DNA of 52,668 nt from Flavobacteriaceae bacterium (lineage in GTDB: Bacteria; Bacteroidota; Bacteroidia; Flavobacteriales; Flavobacteriaceae): positions 1 to 52,668 of the forward strand of contig CANFZC010000009.1 of the NCBI GenBank assembly GCA_947451475.1, written 5' to 3'. Shown piece after piece: positions 51,326-52,668 of this stretch. The notes under the pieces are model-generated. The model was given only the letters and a program-made list of their open reading frames with translations. It was not told where the DNA came from and did not search any database. A program made the translations under genes and the position numbers. The stretch's first letter is position 1; every line of letters starts with the position of its first letter.

Positions 51326-51836
51326 TTTGTTTCAAGTTTCAAGTTTCAGGTTATTGGAACTTGCTCCCTTTAAAATCTTTTTTATTTAAATAAGTGATGA
51401 AGTTTTTAATCTTTCCACTTAAACTTTCGTATTTGTTTTTTAAATCGACAAACTGTTCTTCAGAAATATACTCGTAATCATATAGTCGATAAATTTGGGA
51501 TCGAGACTCTCCTGCTGAACCTTTTGCAATAGACAAAAATTGCCTAAATTCAATGTTCCCATCTCTTTCAAATCCTTCTGCAATATTATCCATTACAGAA
51601 CCAGAAGAAGCTTTAATCTGTTCTTTAAACTTATAATCGGATTGTAAACCAGTTTCTTTAGAAATTATATAAATTTCTTTTGCTAGCTTTCTAGCTTCCT
51701 GCCATATTTCTAAATCTTCGAATTTTGATATTGTTGCCATAATAACTTAATCCTTTACTATAACTTTAACAATTGAATCCTAAGGTGAGGTATAACAGAA
51801 TAAACCTGAAACCTGAAACCTGAAACTTGAAACAAA
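51326..51836 (-). mobile_element. Inverted-repeat-flanked four-helix-bundle cassette between sufC and sufD
   Basis: The whole sufC-sufD gap is filled by this unit. Its arms are heptad arrays: 51326-51352 (TTTCAAG, TTTCAAG, TTTCAGG) and, inverted, 51803-51836 (AACCTGA three times, then AACTTGA). Over 27 bp (51326-51352 with 51810-51836) they match with a single substitution, which becomes a G-U pair in the RNA. The downstream arm begins at the stop codon of the enclosed gene, as in the cassette at 23060. Mobility is inferred; no transposase or target duplication was seen. Confidence 0.6.
51351..51740 (-). CDS. Four-helix-bundle protein (S23/IVP family)
   Basis: 129 residues, helical. FEDLEIWQEARKLAKEIYIISKE, then KFKEQIKASSGSVMDNIAEGFERDGNIEFRQFLSIAKGSAGESRSQIYRL is the classical pattern of the protein encoded in 23S rRNA intervening sequences. 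Only a subfamily relation to the copy at 23122 is visible. It lies in the loop of an inverted repeat inside the suf operon, same direction as sufC and sufD. Biochemical role unknown; nucleic-acid binding through its basic faces is a fair guess. Confidence 0.9.
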   Translation of the reverse strand: MATISKFEDLEIWQEARKLAKEIYIISKETGLQSDYKFKEQIKASSGSVMDNIAEGFERDGNIEFRQFLSIAKGSAGESRSQIYRLYDYEYISEEQFVDLKNKYESLSGKIKNFITYLNKKDFKGSKFQ

Positions 51837-51839
51837 CTT

Positions 51840-52589
51840 TTAATTAATTTCAGCCTTAATCCAATCATACCCTTTTTCTTCCAGCTCGTAGGCCAATTCT
51901 TTTCCGCCCGATTTTACTATTTTTCCATCCATCAATACATGAACAAAATCAGGGATTATATAATCTAACAACCTTTGGTAGTGCGTAATCACCAACACCG
52001 CGTTATTTTCGTTTTTAAGCTTATTTACGCCATTAGCAACGATTCTTAGAGCATCTATATCCAAACCCGAATCTGTTTCGTCCAGAATGGCTATTTTAGG
52101 CTCCAACATTGCCATTTGAAATATCTCGTTGCGTTTCTTTTCCCCACCCGAAAAACCTTCGTTTAACGAACGTGATAAGAACTTACGGTCCATTTCCAAC
52201 AACTCCGATTTCTCACGAATTTGTTTCAACATTTCATTAGCTGGCATTTCTTCCTGTTTATTGGCTTTACGCTTTTCATTGATGGCCGTTTTAATAAAAT
52301 TCGTTACCGATACTCCCGGAATTTCAACCGGATATTGGAACGATAAAAACACCCCTTTATGCGCTCTCTCCTCAGGAGCTAACTCTGCAATATCCTCTCC
52401 TTCCAAAAGAATTTCTCCTTCGGTAACCGTGTAATTTTCATTTCCGGCAATGATAGACGAAAGTGTGCTTTTCCCGGCTCCGTTAGGTCCCATTATAGCA
52501 TGCACTTCTCCGGCATTGATTTCAAGGTTGATGCCTTTTAAAATCTCTTTATCTTCAACACTTGCGTGTAAATTTTTTATACTTAACAT
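51840..52589 (-). CDS. sufC: Fe-S assembly ATPase SufC
   Basis: 249 residues, ABC-type ATPase. Walker [10 protein letters not shown] (34-42), signature [10 protein letters not shown] (about 146-155), Walker [13 protein letters not shown] and the H-loop VITHYQ are all intact. It powers the SufBCD scaffold. It lies 28 bp after sufB. Its stop codon is 3 bp before the repeat arm of the four-helix-bundle cassette. Confidence 0.97.
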   Translation of the reverse strand: MLSIKNLHASVEDKEILKGINLEINAGEVHAIMGPNGAGKSTLSSIIAGNENYTVTEGEILLEGEDIAELAPEERAHKGVFLSFQYPVEIPGVSVTNFIKTAINEKRKANKQEEMPANEMLKQIREKSELLEMDRKFLSRSLNEGFSGGEKKRNEIFQMAMLEPKIAILDETDSGLDIDALRIVANGVNKLKNENNAVLVITHYQRLLDYIIPDFVHVLMDGKIVKSGGKELAYELEEKGYDWIKAEIN

Positions 52590-52617
52590 TTTTTGAATGT
52601 ATTTTTCTGATTTATGA

Positions 52618-52668
52618 TTATCCTACGGAACCTTCTAATGAAATCTCTAATAATTTCTGAGCCTCTAC
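52618..52668 (-). CDS. sufB: SufB, C-terminal end only (runs off the window)
   Basis: The last 16 codons read [16 protein letters not shown] followed by TAA at 52618-52620. This fits the C-terminus of SufB, expected directly upstream of sufC. The rest lies beyond the window edge. Confidence 0.85.
   Translation of the reverse strand, partial: VEAQKLLEISLEGSVG

Noticed and set aside
51319..51342. Longer SufD start at 51342
   Set aside because: That ATG lies within the repeat arm. The start MELKEKLISSF at 51318 fits the family better.

Overview
The window is 52.7 kb of AT-rich chromosome from a member of the Flavobacteriaceae, most likely Flavobacterium or a close relative. The signs are Bacteroidota-type promoters (TAnnTTTG at -7, often with an upstream TTG/TTTG), type IX secretion (T9SS) C-terminal sorting domains, a PID-CTERM-like small protein, a TonB receptor with a DUF5689 lipoprotein, a Bat (aerotolerance) operon, and flavobacterial families DUF3078 and DUF2480. 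No phage, IS transposase, CRISPR array or rRNA was seen. Most of the window is ordinary core genome.

Layout. 1-6.2 kb: a CAT-anticodon tRNA, a small secreted protein, divergent ribE/pdxA, then DUF177-rpmF-fabH-accB-accC (ribosome and fatty-acid synthesis). 6.2-14.2 kb: a secreted DPP5-like peptidase; a TonB receptor/DUF5689 lipoprotein/lipocalin-like lipoprotein operon, divergent from a secreted endonuclease-family enzyme. 14.2-20.9 kb: 3-hydroxyanthranilate dioxygenase, an intergenic region with tandem repeats, an ALDH7-type dehydrogenase, PhnA, a small outer-membrane protein, a phosphatase overlapping an AlbA_2 protein, and an aldo/keto reductase. 21.1-30.5 kb: the Bat operon (moxR, DUF58, a four-helix-bundle gene, a BatD-like protein, batA-E). 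30.6-40.2 kb: pheS, gpsA, a YqhD-type alcohol dehydrogenase, nadD-gmk-yicC-DMT-arsC, DinB, and a cystathionine gamma-synthase-type enzyme. 40.2-52.7 kb: the SUF iron-sulfur locus on the minus strand (end of sufB, sufC, a four-helix-bundle gene, sufD; then sufS, a lipoprotein, sufE, a sufT-like gene, DUF2480, DUF3078). It is split by three plus-strand genes: a serine hydrolase and two T9SS cargo proteins.

The most unusual signal lies between genes. Short gaps inside operons carry 7-bp-phased repeats, often as inverted pairs. Two gaps, in the Bat operon and between sufC and sufD, hold a four-helix-bundle gene of the 23S-rRNA-intervening-sequence protein (S23/IVP) family. In each case the gene is flanked by inverted copies of such a repeat (18 bp perfect; 27 bp with one substitution that becomes G-U in RNA), and the downstream arm starts at the gene's stop codon. 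In mRNA each gene would sit in the loop of a long stem, much like an rRNA intervening sequence. Gene-less versions of the repeats occur in several other gaps. I propose a mobile or formerly mobile mRNA-intervening cassette plus solo derivatives. This is inference from sequence and needs comparative and RNA evidence.
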